Of a DNA stretch of 45,943 bases, positions 33,801 to 43,161 are shown in pieces. The position numbers and the translations under genes were made by a program. The notes under the pieces were generated by a model. The model searched no databases. It was not told where the DNA came from and worked only from the letters and a program-made list of their open reading frames with translations. The DNA is from Methanobacteriota archaeon (GTDB lineage Archaea > Thermoplasmatota > Poseidoniia > Poseidoniales > Poseidoniaceae). The stretch spans positions 1 to 45,943 of the forward strand of contig PSPR01000013.1 of NCBI GenBank assembly GCA_004195515.1, given 5' to 3'. The number at the start of each line of letters is the position of its first letter. Positions within the stretch are counted from its first letter, which is position 1.

Positions 33801-36524
33801 GTTTGGACTGTATCTAGAGTTGGAATTAATCCGTTAAATGGCAGCGATGCGTTTGAGAATCCTGATGGTGATGGTTTCGATATTAATATGAATGGAGTTA
33901 TCGAAGATAATGAAGCATTCGTAAACTGGCTTGAATACAATATTCGGGATAACTTATTTTCGGGCAACATGAGTCTTGATGGTGAAGAGATACCCGAAGG
34001 ATTCAGCACAGATCTCTTCCGAAACATTTCGGATTGGGCAATACCTGAAGATACATTTGGCGATGGCGATGCTACCGGTGACCCAACCGATGCCGATAGC
34101 GATGGTGATGGCATGCCAGATGGTTGGGAAATTTGGTTTGCTCGTTGGCATTTATTAGATTCTGAATGGACTCTGGACCCATTAAATTCTGAAGACCGTT
34201 GGGAAGATTCTGACGACGATGGAATGTCAAATTGGGAAGAATACAATAGTATTGATCCAAGTCGTTCCGAGACCAATGCGAACCGTTCGAGCCCGCAATG
34301 GTTCGTCACCAGTATTGGTGCAGGATTCACTTTACAACAATGGGCTGGAATTACCAATGCCGAATCTTTTGGCAGCTTTGCCTCACAAGAAATTATCAAC
34401 ATCTCGGGCTATACTACAGATCCAACAAATCCGGATACAGATGGTGATGGATTCCTCGATGGGCTTGAATTATTGTTCACCGCTTGGAATGATACAGCCC
34501 AGACTTGGACACTTAATCCATTGGTGCCGGGAGATGGTTTATTCGATGCAGATAACGATGCTCTAACCGACGCTCAAGAATTCTCATTGGCTACAATGAA
34601 TCCTGTTAATGGTATAACTCACCCTCTAGATGCACCACTCATGCATTTGGACGGCGATATTAACGATCCAACCCAAAAAGCTCAACGAGTTTACTCAATC
34701 CTATTGGATAAATCCCTAAGAGGGCAGCGCCATTTAGAAGCATTCCAAACCTGGCAATCAACAGGGATTCCTAGTAATTTCTTAGCTACATTGATGGGAA
34801 TAACCGACCCAACTATCGCCGATACAGATGATGATGGGATGTTAGACGGTTATGAATATTGGTTTACAACTTGGGATTTAGAAGATAATCGTTGGTCGAT
34901 GAATCCTCTAATCGATTCAGATCAATGGCTGGATAGCGATGGTGATTCTTATGATTGTAATCAAGACGGAAATCTATCATTAGATGAACAATTCACCAAT
35001 AAACGCGAATATGAATCTCGAGTTTACGGGAAATATTCACAAAGATTTACCACTAATGCTGGCCTGATTGGTTTCGGTGATGATGCTATTTCAGCATATG
35101 AAGAAGATGGAAAAAGCAATGGTGAAGCACGCCTTGCTCTATTCAACGATTTTTATGGGAAAAACTCGGAATCGACCAGTCGTGTCGATATGATAAATAC
35201 TGCCGATCCAGATACATTTAATCGAACCTTATTGGGTATTTCAGATCCGACGAGCACCGATTCAGATTCAGATGGAATTGAAGATGGATGGGAATATTGC
35301 TACGCTGTTTACGGTTTACCGGATGCGACAACGGTTAATCACTGGGCGAGTAATCCAGTAAATCCATTCGACGTAAATTATGATCCTGATAGCGATGGCT
35401 GGTATGGTAGAACCGCATTTGATACCCCCGCTAGCCAAGGCAGTTGGACCGACCGGTCTTTCACAGCAGATGGTGGCATTATTCAGAATGGAATCGGTGA
35501 TCTACCATTTACCAATATGATGGAATGGTTGAATGGTACTATGCCGGATACGAATGACTCGGACAATGATTCAATATCTTATATTACCAATATTAATTCT
35601 GGGTCGGTCGTTTCTCATTATCTAGATTGGAATTTATCAGATGGTCGTGAGGTGTTCAAATATGGTACAAATCCGATGGATAATGATACCGATGGCGATA
35701 TGTTGCCTGATTGGTACGAATATTCCAAGGGTTGGAACGAATCGAATGATAATTACAGTTCCTTCCTCAATGTGGAAGTTCAATGGGTCGACCCTAGTAC
35801 AGGTGTAGCCTGTACCGCTGATACGACCTCTTGTAGACCGTTATCTCAGAATAGTGGAACCCTTTCAAGGCCGACTTTAGGCTTGACTTGGGCTCAGTTT
35901 GACCCTAGGGATTCGTCAGATGCGAACTATGATCCAGATATGGATGGTAATTGGGATTGTAGTGGTGCGACCTGCGAATATACTGCGTACACTAATTTCA
36001 TGGAATTTTTCATGCTCGCCGACCCAAATCTCGATTCTCCTAATGCCGTGCGATTATCTGGTGAAACCTGGCAGGGTTCACCGATAACTGAGTGGTGGCA
36101 ATTCAGAGCTTTCACTCTTGGGTTGGGAGAAGTTTCCGAAGATAGCACCAATTATCTTCAAATGAATAAGAGAAATATTGATGATGAAATTTACGTATTG
36201 ATAATCGACGATAATGATGGCGATTTCTTAGTTATTGATACTGGAGATGATGTCACATTATGTTCAGGAGATATTACAGATGATTGGGAGTTATATTATA
36301 CTGGCAACACTAACCGTGCACCGACAATTTCTGTCGGTGAACACGAATTAGGCTGGTACTTGCTTGACCTTGACGACGATCATATCGCCGAAGGAAGTGA
36401 CCCATTAAACTGGGATACCGATGGCGATTGGGTTGTTGATTGGTTTGAGGTTATCGACGATGAAGAAGACGGAATGCGTGGAGATTCATCGCCGATTCGT
36501 TACGATTCTCGTCAGACGGCTTAA
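30837..36524 (+). CDS. Giant secreted Ca-binding-repeat (thrombospondin type 3-like) protein
   Basis: This 1,895-residue protein has a signal peptide (MRRSQSTLLVTILVVSGLFM, to about residue 31). At least thirteen Asp-rich units of the type DSDGDGMPDGWE occur, for instance at 31255, 33084, 33480, 33752, 34098, 34434, 34820 and 35262. They are spaced roughly 90-140 residues apart, each followed by W-x-LDPL and another DxDGDG. These are EF-hand-like loops that should bind calcium. Residues about 395-735 differ and look like a beta-propeller (repeated WVGTKLGL, LYVGTDVGL, LLIGSKWGL). No C-terminal TM is seen, so the protein may be released or held by partners. ATG 30837 with AAGGTGG upstream is preferred over GTG 30828. 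Confidence 0.75.
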   Translation: MRRSQSTLLVTILVVSGLFMMSQIPAISNVGTIHPNATNQERPPTTDSDGDDIPDVHENLFSEWVNWTANDGRAVLIKGLDRDDASDANSDLDHDGLNATEEYCWPYPANCTDTGFTRGLTGVIDPFTGDRSYLDPRIADTDGDGMPDGFEVAMCERLDSFDITTMSFQCSLFDPLNASDAESDPDEDGFDVDRNGFLSPGEMLTSPEEYSYGAPSNWTTELDGLRCNHPDPEGAVIEDWPFISLDPALTRLLNLLDACAFNGTENVVDEEIWLGTDPLEEDSDRYNWDGFKHRRIYPSSGDGISDGWEIHFGLDPLNRSNALSDLDSDGWDVNRDGFQSKDAARTNTALAVGEELSTLEEYLVHLDDGNTVKSGMRSVGLAANSGTYTEYMLTAESSTENITILHHDIREIISADGLMWVGTKLGLTVIDFEADTSKDFPLPQGHDLNDLIVLDSTVVMLTEGGIWIAQHDGGAVAPIGEWEYIPGTFNAGDTLIRDGDNTHIIALGAYGFGKVIELDSDGVLGSIWEIGAGISNVMLEGNASATQVEHVDVSGGPLTLYVGTDVGLFRVETASARDTATPTWVFYNSPEPTTVANNYAELRALGSQTTGNPAWVNTLVAQGPTGGADQVVWVGTPSGLHRIDLVAGHMDHSGLLEHPGLDGKTISDANYIQSITPTDSSLLIGSKWGLWAIAGGHAAVYGATSQEWIPGAVASSAVHDVNGVNTVFVGIDPGKYSNLQLMDPMVNDSDSDGMIDGWEVQYGLDPTDPWDALLDADGDGVNLNDDPIKERLWRNLDEFRYTARTADGFNATDPRVVDTDMDGVNDGAEYFGLFHELTPLWCHYTNSYDFEHICGDEAGQAANATYLSSLGIDEGTDPTNSDSDGDGMPDGWEIKHRRWIGSTFTGSNNWSLDPSRADDALWDADGDGLSNLCEYQWSQIRLGAIAGDILESHLVTPESAQTWAESDPNNVDSDGDGLPDGWEARNSCVWTVSRVGINPLNGSDAFENPDGDGFDINMNGVIEDNEAFVNWLEYNIRDNLFSGNMSLDGEEIPEGFSTDLFRNISDWAIPEDTFGDGDATGDPTDADSDGDGMPDGWEIWFARWHLLDSEWTLDPLNSEDRWEDSDDDGMSNWEEYNSIDPSRSETNANRSSPQWFVTSIGAGFTLQQWAGITNAESFGSFASQEIINISGYTTDPTNPDTDGDGFLDGLELLFTAWNDTAQTWTLNPLVPGDGLFDADNDALTDAQEFSLATMNPVNGITHPLDAPLMHLDGDINDPTQKAQRVYSILLDKSLRGQRHLEAFQTWQSTGIPSNFLATLMGITDPTIADTDDDGMLDGYEYWFTTWDLEDNRWSMNPLIDSDQWLDSDGDSYDCNQDGNLSLDEQFTNKREYESRVYGKYSQRFTTNAGLIGFGDDAISAYEEDGKSNGEARLALFNDFYGKNSESTSRVDMINTADPDTFNRTLLGISDPTSTDSDSDGIEDGWEYCYAVYGLPDATTVNHWASNPVNPFDVNYDPDSDGWYGRTAFDTPASQGSWTDRSFTADGGIIQNGIGDLPFTNMMEWLNGTMPDTNDSDNDSISYITNINSGSVVSHYLDWNLSDGREVFKYGTNPMDNDTDGDMLPDWYEYSKGWNESNDNYSSFLNVEVQWVDPSTGVACTADTTSCRPLSQNSGTLSRPTLGLTWAQFDPRDSSDANYDPDMDGNWDCSGATCEYTAYTNFMEFFMLADPNLDSPNAVRLSGETWQGSPITEWWQFRAFTLGLGEVSEDSTNYLQMNKRNIDDEIYVLIIDDNDGDFLVIDTGDDVTLCSGDITDDWELYYTGNTNRAPTISVGEHELGWYLLDLDDDHIAEGSDPLNWDTDGDWVVDWFEVIDDEEDGMRGDSSPIRYDSRQTA

Positions 36525-36599
36525 GCCATTTTAGTTGACGCTGAACCGGATGATTCAAGGCTGAGGTCGGTGCTGGTCTAAACAACAGGGTTGGTGTAC

Positions 36600-39500
36600 A
36601 TGTTGCAGAAGGTTTCCTCTCGTGCTGCTTTTATCATGGTTTTGCTATTATTGTTGTTGACTCCACTCAGCCCAATGGCCGATTACATGGGGGAAAATGC
36701 CGAGGCAGCAGGCTCTACTCGTCACATTTACACCTTTTCAGATGGTAGTGTAGAAAACATTGCCCTCTACCAAGGCGGCGGGCCTGATACGACAACAATT
36801 GTATCTTTACCTAAAGGCGCTGAAGTATTGGATGTCCAATTGACACTCTCTGGTGCAAGTTCAACTGGCTGGTCACAAGTTACAACTGATACTTACGAAG
36901 ATTGGATGGATGGAGACGGAAATAATGTTGATTCAAGATCGGAGGATTTGACCCTTGGTTTAGGTGCATCGGATGTTCTAGAGTCTAAGCATGGAATGGA
37001 CGAAGAAGTGTTTCCAGGCTCGACCGCTTGGCTAGATAACGGAAGTTATTCGATACGTCAACCTCATACCTCAAATTCTACTGAATCGAGATTTAGTGAG
37101 CAAGTAAAAATTACTAATACCAATTTGATGGCCCAAGGACAAGGAGCGATTTTGAGAAATCACGACCAGTTATTCATGTCGACATGGAGCGGTTCATCGT
37201 TTGACAAAGTGGTCCACAAAATGAATTCTAACAATATGAGTCGAAATGCAGTTGTCGACCTTCAGCAGGGTTCCTGCACCTTACCTTCTGATCCAGCATC
37301 GACCTATTACAAATCCTATGGCTTCAGAGATTGGGCGGTAACAGATGATGAGATTATGTATGGGATTTTCTCGACTTACAAATACTTCTATTCAACCTCG
37401 GCACCAACTCAACATCACCGAATCTTGAAGATAGACATCAGTGATGACTGGACTTGGAAGTGTCTTGATTCTTACGACATATCAGCTCAATTCGGCGAAT
37501 ATACCGCTATCGGTTATGATCGAGTCGATGACCAAATTTGGGTCGTTCACGGTCAGCAGCGGCGAATTGTCCCGTATGATTTTGGAGATAATGGACAATT
37601 TACCAGAGGTGAAGAAATGTATTCTTTCACTTCGAGCAGTTCTTCAAATACGGCTTGTGGCCAATCCTCAAGCATTGTCCGAGGACTCGCTGTCCATGGG
37701 CCAATGTTTTACATGCGTTGTATGAAAGGTACATATTATCAAGATACGGACCAATTAAGTGCATGGGCTATATCTGGGTCAACTGCTTCATTGGTGCCTC
37801 AATCAGGAACCCGTGATCTCTCATCATTAGGCAATGGATTAGTTTACGATGGTGATAGATTATTGACTGTTGATTGCGGTTATTCAAGTTGGCAACAAAA
37901 GACCCTTTACTACCGTGAATTAGGAATAGCAATTGAATACAAGACAACTGCCGCTCCAGGATCTACCACTTGGATCGGCGAGACTATTTCGACTACTGAT
38001 GATGTAGTGGCAGTGAATGTTAGGAATCATTGGTCGGCATTGAGTCAAGGAGACCGTGTCGATTATTGGGTTAGTGCCGATAACGGCACCCATTGGGAGG
38101 CGGTTGAGAAAAATCAAACAATTCACTTTTCTAATCCGGGTAAAGAATTGGTTTGGAAATTACAATTAATAGGTTCGTCCGCAGTATCTTGGTGGGTAAA
38201 TCTGGAATACACTACCGCTTATTTCAGTTCTGGCGATTGGACTTCTCAAGTTGTGAATACCGGAACTGAAGTTGGTAAAGCAAGAGCGGTATGGACCTCA
38301 ACTGATCCGAGCCCGACCTCGATTTCGGTAATGGTTTCAAATGATAATGGCTCGAGTTGGCAAAGCGCAGATAATAATGTTGAGTTTAATTTCCCATCGA
38401 GTGGTGGGGGCGGAAATGAAATATTGTACAATATTCAAATGTCAACAACTGATTCAAGCCAAACCCCTTCGGTTGATTCGTTTATTCTGTGGTATGAAGA
38501 AGGATATCCCGATGGACCATCTCTCGATATTGGTGACGATGATGTTTGGGATTGGCGCTCGATTATTTTCTTGAACGAATCCGATATTGTGGCTTCAGAC
38601 GATTCCCCTGTTGGATCGGTTGTATCAGAATCTCCCGGCCTAGTCGCGGCTTTCAATACCCATATTCCGGAAAATGGAATTGGGACGGTAGATATTCCAA
38701 TCGCGGTCAAAGCTAGAACTCCAGGTCGCATCAAAATAACTCAATTGGATATTGAATATCGCTTGAATACTCGAGTTCTCGATGCAAGTCTTGAAGGTGG
38801 TCTAGTCACTCCAGATAATATTTATCGCAATTTGGTTGTGAGGGTTGGACATGGCGACAATGTTGACCGTGTTACAGAAGCAGTCATTGGATTAGACCAT
38901 AGTCATGGAGATAACCCAGCGTTCAAATGGATTAGAGGTGATACTTGCAATGTTGAAGATAATGCGAGTGAAATCATCACATTTGATGTAGGTAATTGCA
39001 CGTCTGTCACCGATGATGAGGGAATCGTATCTATCACCATGGCGATGAAAGTAAACTGGACTTGGGACGATGAACGCAAAATGGAAGCGATAGTTTCAGT
39101 CAATGATGACGTTGGCGCTCAAGTTCAATCTTGGAAAACCGACACCTTGGAATTAAATGTTGAGAACGATATTCAAATGGATGGGATGAGAGTTTGGGAA
39201 GAAACCGGTCGAGAATTATACCCGGGCGATTGGGTTCGTGGAGGATTCAATCTATCGATCGCTGGTGGCCTTCATTTTGAAAACTCTGCATTTGCGCCAC
39301 AAGCCGGTGAATTCATACTTAGGGTTTTAGCTCAAAATATTACCTATGACGGAGATCCAATCGGTGAACCTATCATCCTTCATCAAGAAGGGAACCCTGC
39401 GTTTGGCCGATATAATTTGACCTTCCAGTCACCGGTTGAATCGGCTCCTGGTGGCATGGTTTTATACGTGGAAGCAATTGATTTACCCAATGGTTCCACC

Positions 39501-41939
39501 TATGCAAATCCCGGATATAATACCATTAAATTAGTATTTGATGGAAATTCACCGCTGGTTTTGTTTGCAAGTCCATCAAGTGGAGATGAAATGCATGTAG
39601 GTGCACCTGCCCCGGGTGGCCAATCTATCGAGATAATCATTCAGGATTCTGTAGATCCACCTCAAGTGGTTGATTTACACTATTGGATTGGATGTGAACC
39701 AGGTGATCATGAATCTTGTTCAGATTTGAATTTCAATGGCTTACCAGAAGATGGTGAGTATCGCTCAAAAACCTTAACTACTCCAGAGATTAAACCTGGC
39801 GGTATGAATATTTTTAACGGATTGATCGATGATTCGATGCTATTACACGGCGCTCGAGTGGCATTCTTTGTAAGTGGTAAGGATAGTCAAAATAATACAA
39901 TTGCAATGGGTGGAGGCCCAGTTTGTGATGATGGACCACCTTATTGTGGCGATAAACCAGGTGAAATTCCACCAGATTGGGACAATTCATTGTCATGGTA
40001 TTCGATTCGACAAGAGTTTGAGCCTGTGATGGATGTTGATAATTCGACGATTTTAGGTCACGATGATAAAACACCTCTTCATCCGGGCACACCCTATACT
40101 GCAACTTTTACGATTTCAGATATTAATGGATGGTCTGATGTACAATATGTCCAATTGGCATTAGCTGGTGATTTTGATGATGATGAAACCTCGATATTCG
40201 CCTTGTTATCCGCTGATGAAAATGGCATGCCCGCTATCAGCCTCGAAAGTGGCGGTTCAGGCCTGGCAGTATCCAATTTATACTCTTCAATATTTTTAGA
40301 TCCAACCAATAATAGTAGAATGGTCGTATCGATTAGATTCCAATTGACCTGGAATTTCCCTGAAGTTTGGGATACAAATGGCGATTCATATTTCATTCCA
40401 AAGGTGTGGATTGAAGACAAACCTTGTGGTTTAGAATCCGATGTGCCATGTAATACGCATAAAGCCGGTCTTGGAAACGACATGTGGTCGCTAGATAATG
40501 ACTTGCGCTTCGATACACAACAAGGCCATTTATTAGCAATCGAATTACGCGATGGCTCAAACCATTATAATCCTGAATTCGATGAAACATTAATCGGTGC
40601 TGGCCAAGCAATCCGCTTTTCAGGCCGGGTCTTATTCGCTGAAGATGAAACACCAGCGCCGCAAGGCGCATTTGATATAGTCCTAGGAGATTACGACCAA
40701 GAATGGGTTACATCAAGCCGAGACGGTGGTTATTTCAGTATTGATTTCCTAGTTCCAGATGTCCGAAGTGGTCATTTAGACCTAAGGGCAAAATTAACCG
40801 ATTTGCCGGGTCTTTCAACCGATGAATCAGAATTCAAGCCTCGTTTGAGATTAGCAGTAGATAGTGCTAGACCAACTATTCATATGGTTACTTTAGACGG
40901 AATTCTTGCTGGTGAAGAAGTTCCAATTTCCCGAGCAGGAAATCTCCTAGTGATGGTTGAAACCAGAGATGATCAAGGATTTGATGCGAATCACCCTGCA
41001 GTTCTACATTATTTGGTTAGAGCAGGAGAAGCTGAAATCAGTAGAGGTTCTGCACCGCTACCGGAGACCACACCATTCGAGGACCAATTCTTTTGGACTG
41101 GATATATTGATTTGACCGATGGTGGAGCAACGATGTTATTGCCTTCCTATACCATCGATGTTTGGGTGACTGGTTCGGATGCTTCTGGCAATCCGTACGA
41201 TTCGGCAAATAATCAGATTGGTCAACCTATCGCCTCTTGGCCTCTTGCTTTGACAGGACCTGATGTTAGTCTCAGAGCTGCTGATACGGTTTGGTGGTGG
41301 TCCGACCCTTCACCTGCGCCAGGTGACGCGGTCAGCCTGACCATTGAAACGAGAAACTCTGGAACAACAGGTGAAGTGAGTTTCGTCCTGCAGCGCCGTG
41401 TAAACGGCGATGATTGGCTTACTTTAGATGAGAAATCAATAGAGTTATCATCCGGTAAAAAAGGTCAAGTTCATCTCGAAACAATTGCCGATGGAGTTAG
41501 CGGTCAACCCCTTGAATTCCGGCTATTATTACTTGATTCAGGTGTTGAAAAAGAAAGGATTTCAATATCACCTTTGATTTTAACCGAAGAGACAGAGCGA
41601 GATGGTGTAGCATTAGCAAACCAGGTTGCCGAGTCTCAATTATCAATAATCATGTATTTGATTGCCTTGAGTGCAATGTCCTATGCGATATTTACAATGG
41701 TTCAAATGAGGAAGATTAAACGCGGTGAGGAGGTAGAACCCGAGGATCAAACCGGTGAGGTTATCGCTGATTTAGAAGATTCAAAGAAAGTTCCAGAAGT
41801 ACCTGATATGAGTGCTCAATTAGCTGTTGAACCTGCTGCAAACAAAGGTCCACCCATACCTCCTGATGGTCTGCCTGAGGGCTGGACTGAAGAGCAGTGG
41901 GGCCATTACGGTGAGAAATATTTGAATTCTGGTCAATAA
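36600..41939 (+). CDS. Giant cell-surface protein with C-terminal anchor and Trp-motif tail
   Basis: This 1,779-residue protein has a signal peptide (MLQKVSSRAAFIMVLLLLLL, cleavage near residue 37). Its body is a long series of beta-rich domains without a recognised enzyme motif. A TM segment (IIMYLIALSAMSYAIFTMV) sits about 95 residues from the end. The cytoplasmic tail is acidic, then Pro-rich (GPPIPPDG), and ends in LPEGWTEEQWGHYGEKYL. The start at ATG 36600 is taken over TTG 36591 because the signal peptide begins cleanly there; GGTTGGTG lies just upstream. It heads an operon with the next two genes (22- and 9-nt gaps). Ligand unknown. Confidence 0.68.
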   Translation: MLQKVSSRAAFIMVLLLLLLTPLSPMADYMGENAEAAGSTRHIYTFSDGSVENIALYQGGGPDTTTIVSLPKGAEVLDVQLTLSGASSTGWSQVTTDTYEDWMDGDGNNVDSRSEDLTLGLGASDVLESKHGMDEEVFPGSTAWLDNGSYSIRQPHTSNSTESRFSEQVKITNTNLMAQGQGAILRNHDQLFMSTWSGSSFDKVVHKMNSNNMSRNAVVDLQQGSCTLPSDPASTYYKSYGFRDWAVTDDEIMYGIFSTYKYFYSTSAPTQHHRILKIDISDDWTWKCLDSYDISAQFGEYTAIGYDRVDDQIWVVHGQQRRIVPYDFGDNGQFTRGEEMYSFTSSSSSNTACGQSSSIVRGLAVHGPMFYMRCMKGTYYQDTDQLSAWAISGSTASLVPQSGTRDLSSLGNGLVYDGDRLLTVDCGYSSWQQKTLYYRELGIAIEYKTTAAPGSTTWIGETISTTDDVVAVNVRNHWSALSQGDRVDYWVSADNGTHWEAVEKNQTIHFSNPGKELVWKLQLIGSSAVSWWVNLEYTTAYFSSGDWTSQVVNTGTEVGKARAVWTSTDPSPTSISVMVSNDNGSSWQSADNNVEFNFPSSGGGGNEILYNIQMSTTDSSQTPSVDSFILWYEEGYPDGPSLDIGDDDVWDWRSIIFLNESDIVASDDSPVGSVVSESPGLVAAFNTHIPENGIGTVDIPIAVKARTPGRIKITQLDIEYRLNTRVLDASLEGGLVTPDNIYRNLVVRVGHGDNVDRVTEAVIGLDHSHGDNPAFKWIRGDTCNVEDNASEIITFDVGNCTSVTDDEGIVSITMAMKVNWTWDDERKMEAIVSVNDDVGAQVQSWKTDTLELNVENDIQMDGMRVWEETGRELYPGDWVRGGFNLSIAGGLHFENSAFAPQAGEFILRVLAQNITYDGDPIGEPIILHQEGNPAFGRYNLTFQSPVESAPGGMVLYVEAIDLPNGSTYANPGYNTIKLVFDGNSPLVLFASPSSGDEMHVGAPAPGGQSIEIIIQDSVDPPQVVDLHYWIGCEPGDHESCSDLNFNGLPEDGEYRSKTLTTPEIKPGGMNIFNGLIDDSMLLHGARVAFFVSGKDSQNNTIAMGGGPVCDDGPPYCGDKPGEIPPDWDNSLSWYSIRQEFEPVMDVDNSTILGHDDKTPLHPGTPYTATFTISDINGWSDVQYVQLALAGDFDDDETSIFALLSADENGMPAISLESGGSGLAVSNLYSSIFLDPTNNSRMVVSIRFQLTWNFPEVWDTNGDSYFIPKVWIEDKPCGLESDVPCNTHKAGLGNDMWSLDNDLRFDTQQGHLLAIELRDGSNHYNPEFDETLIGAGQAIRFSGRVLFAEDETPAPQGAFDIVLGDYDQEWVTSSRDGGYFSIDFLVPDVRSGHLDLRAKLTDLPGLSTDESEFKPRLRLAVDSARPTIHMVTLDGILAGEEVPISRAGNLLVMVETRDDQGFDANHPAVLHYLVRAGEAEISRGSAPLPETTPFEDQFFWTGYIDLTDGGATMLLPSYTIDVWVTGSDASGNPYDSANNQIGQPIASWPLALTGPDVSLRAADTVWWWSDPSPAPGDAVSLTIETRNSGTTGEVSFVLQRRVNGDDWLTLDEKSIELSSGKKGQVHLETIADGVSGQPLEFRLLLLDSGVEKERISISPLILTEETERDGVALANQVAESQLSIIMYLIALSAMSYAIFTMVQMRKIKRGEEVEPEDQTGEVIADLEDSKKVPEVPDMSAQLAVEPAANKGPPIPPDGLPEGWTEEQWGHYGEKYLNSGQ

Positions 41940-41961
41940 TTTGTGTTAAGGGGAATTTAAA

Positions 41962-42396
41962 ATGAATCCAGCCGAGGGGATGGTGGTCCTTCAAGAAAGG
42001 ATGGTCAATTTGGTCAACCAGTTATCGATGCCGGTTTTGGAGTGCAGTTTGGTGATAGGGCGATGGACCAATAAGATGACTATCCATTTAACGAAATTAG
42101 CGCAAACGAACCAGGAAACACTAACTCCGCTACTCAGTAATCCTTGGGACTTAGATGTAGAACCAGTAAAAACCGAAGTTGAATTCGATTTGGAAAAAGC
42201 TCTTTCATTAGTCGACCACGACCGGATGGATATTCTTGACACATTGGTGAGGGTAACCATAGAGGAACAAGAACTCCCGCTCGCCGATGGGTTATTGGTT
42301 CTGAGGTCATGGGAAAAATTAGTGCGGGAGCAATTATCACAGGTAAAAGGTCCAGGCCAATTATTCAGCCCAACCGATATTCCAGAAGATTTTTGA
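41962..42396 (+). CDS. Unknown 144-residue helical protein in the surface operon
   Basis: AAGGGGA lies well placed before the ATG. The protein has no signal peptide or membrane segment and looks largely helical and acidic (EFDLEKALSLVDHDRMDILD). It lies 22 nt after the giant surface-protein gene and 9 nt before the protease lipoprotein, so it is probably cotranscribed and works in the cytoplasm. Candidates are a chaperone or an adaptor for the anchored protein's tail, but nothing in the sequence shows that. Family not recognised. Confidence 0.72.
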   Translation: MNPAEGMVVLQERMVNLVNQLSMPVLECSLVIGRWTNKMTIHLTKLAQTNQETLTPLLSNPWDLDVEPVKTEVEFDLEKALSLVDHDRMDILDTLVRVTIEEQELPLADGLLVLRSWEKLVREQLSQVKGPGQLFSPTDIPEDF

Positions 42397-42405
42397 GGTG
42401 GAAAA

Positions 42406-43161
42406 ATGAGAGCGATATTTTTAGCGGTTACCATAATCTTAGCAGCATTTTCAGGTTGCTTTGGAAGTGATGATATTCTTAGCGAAAAAAGAGGCATTCC
42501 GGGAGGATTGACCTTGGCTTGTCTACAAGATTCACAATTTACTAGCATGGAGTTAGTTTTCCTTTATGAAGAAGGCTATGAGCCAGAAGCAAGTGATTTA
42601 CTCAAATCTCGGATCGACCAAGTTTGTGAAAAATCAACTGTTAGAATTAGAAAAGAAATAGTAAATTTCGAACATTCTGGAAGCTGGTCATCCGATGATA
42701 TCAGAGACCAAAGATGGGATTTGGGCGCTGATGCGATGCAGGAAAATACCTTGAGATGGTATTTTCTTTTCCCATCTGGAGTCTATCAAAAAGATAGTGT
42801 TCTCGGTGTTGCAGTAGATGCTTCAACAGTTGCAATTTTCAAAGATTCAGTAGCGGATGCCGAAGGATTCCTCGGTCGACCTTCGGCAGAAGAGGTCGAA
42901 AGGTCGGTAACGGTTCATGAATTAGGTCACCTCTTAGGTCTGGTAAATCTGGTATATACCTCCCCGATCGATCATGAAGATTCGAATAATAAAGGCCATT
43001 CAAATAATGATAATTCAGTCATGTATTGGGCGATTGAATCCAGTGATGTTGGAAACTTTATTTCTGGTGATTTGCCAGATGAATATGATGCTGATGACAA
43101 GTCGGATCTAAGCGGATTAGCAGATGGTACAATATCGGCTAAGAACCAAATTTGGTCATGA
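42406..43161 (+). CDS. Zinc metalloprotease-like lipoprotein
   Basis: This 251-residue protein has a lipoprotein signal (MRAIFLAVTIILAAFSG, then Cys18). The zinc motif is HELGHLLGLVN: His171, Glu172, His175, Gly178. Asn181 stands where metzincins have the third His or Asp. SVMYW with Met206 looks like the Met-turn. His190 (PIDHED) or His198 (GHS) could supply the third ligand. The enzyme would sit on the cell surface and cut peptides or neighbouring surface proteins. GAGGTGG overlaps the previous stop, so translation is coupled. Its last codons overlap the convergent two-TM gene by 6 nt. Confidence 0.78.
   Translation: MRAIFLAVTIILAAFSGCFGSDDILSEKRGIPGGLTLACLQDSQFTSMELVFLYEEGYEPEASDLLKSRIDQVCEKSTVRIRKEIVNFEHSGSWSSDDIRDQRWDLGADAMQENTLRWYFLFPSGVYQKDSVLGVAVDASTVAIFKDSVADAEGFLGRPSAEEVERSVTVHELGHLLGLVNLVYTSPIDHEDSNNKGHSNNDNSVMYWAIESSDVGNFISGDLPDEYDADDKSDLSGLADGTISAKNQIWS

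Noticed and set aside
33716-34402. 228-codon minus-strand frame
   Set aside because: Shadow created by the biased Asp/Gly-rich codons of the calcium-repeat gene on the plus strand.
41991-42548. 185-codon minus-strand frame
   Set aside because: Overlaps two plus-strand genes that have good ribosome-binding sites; no protein features of its own.
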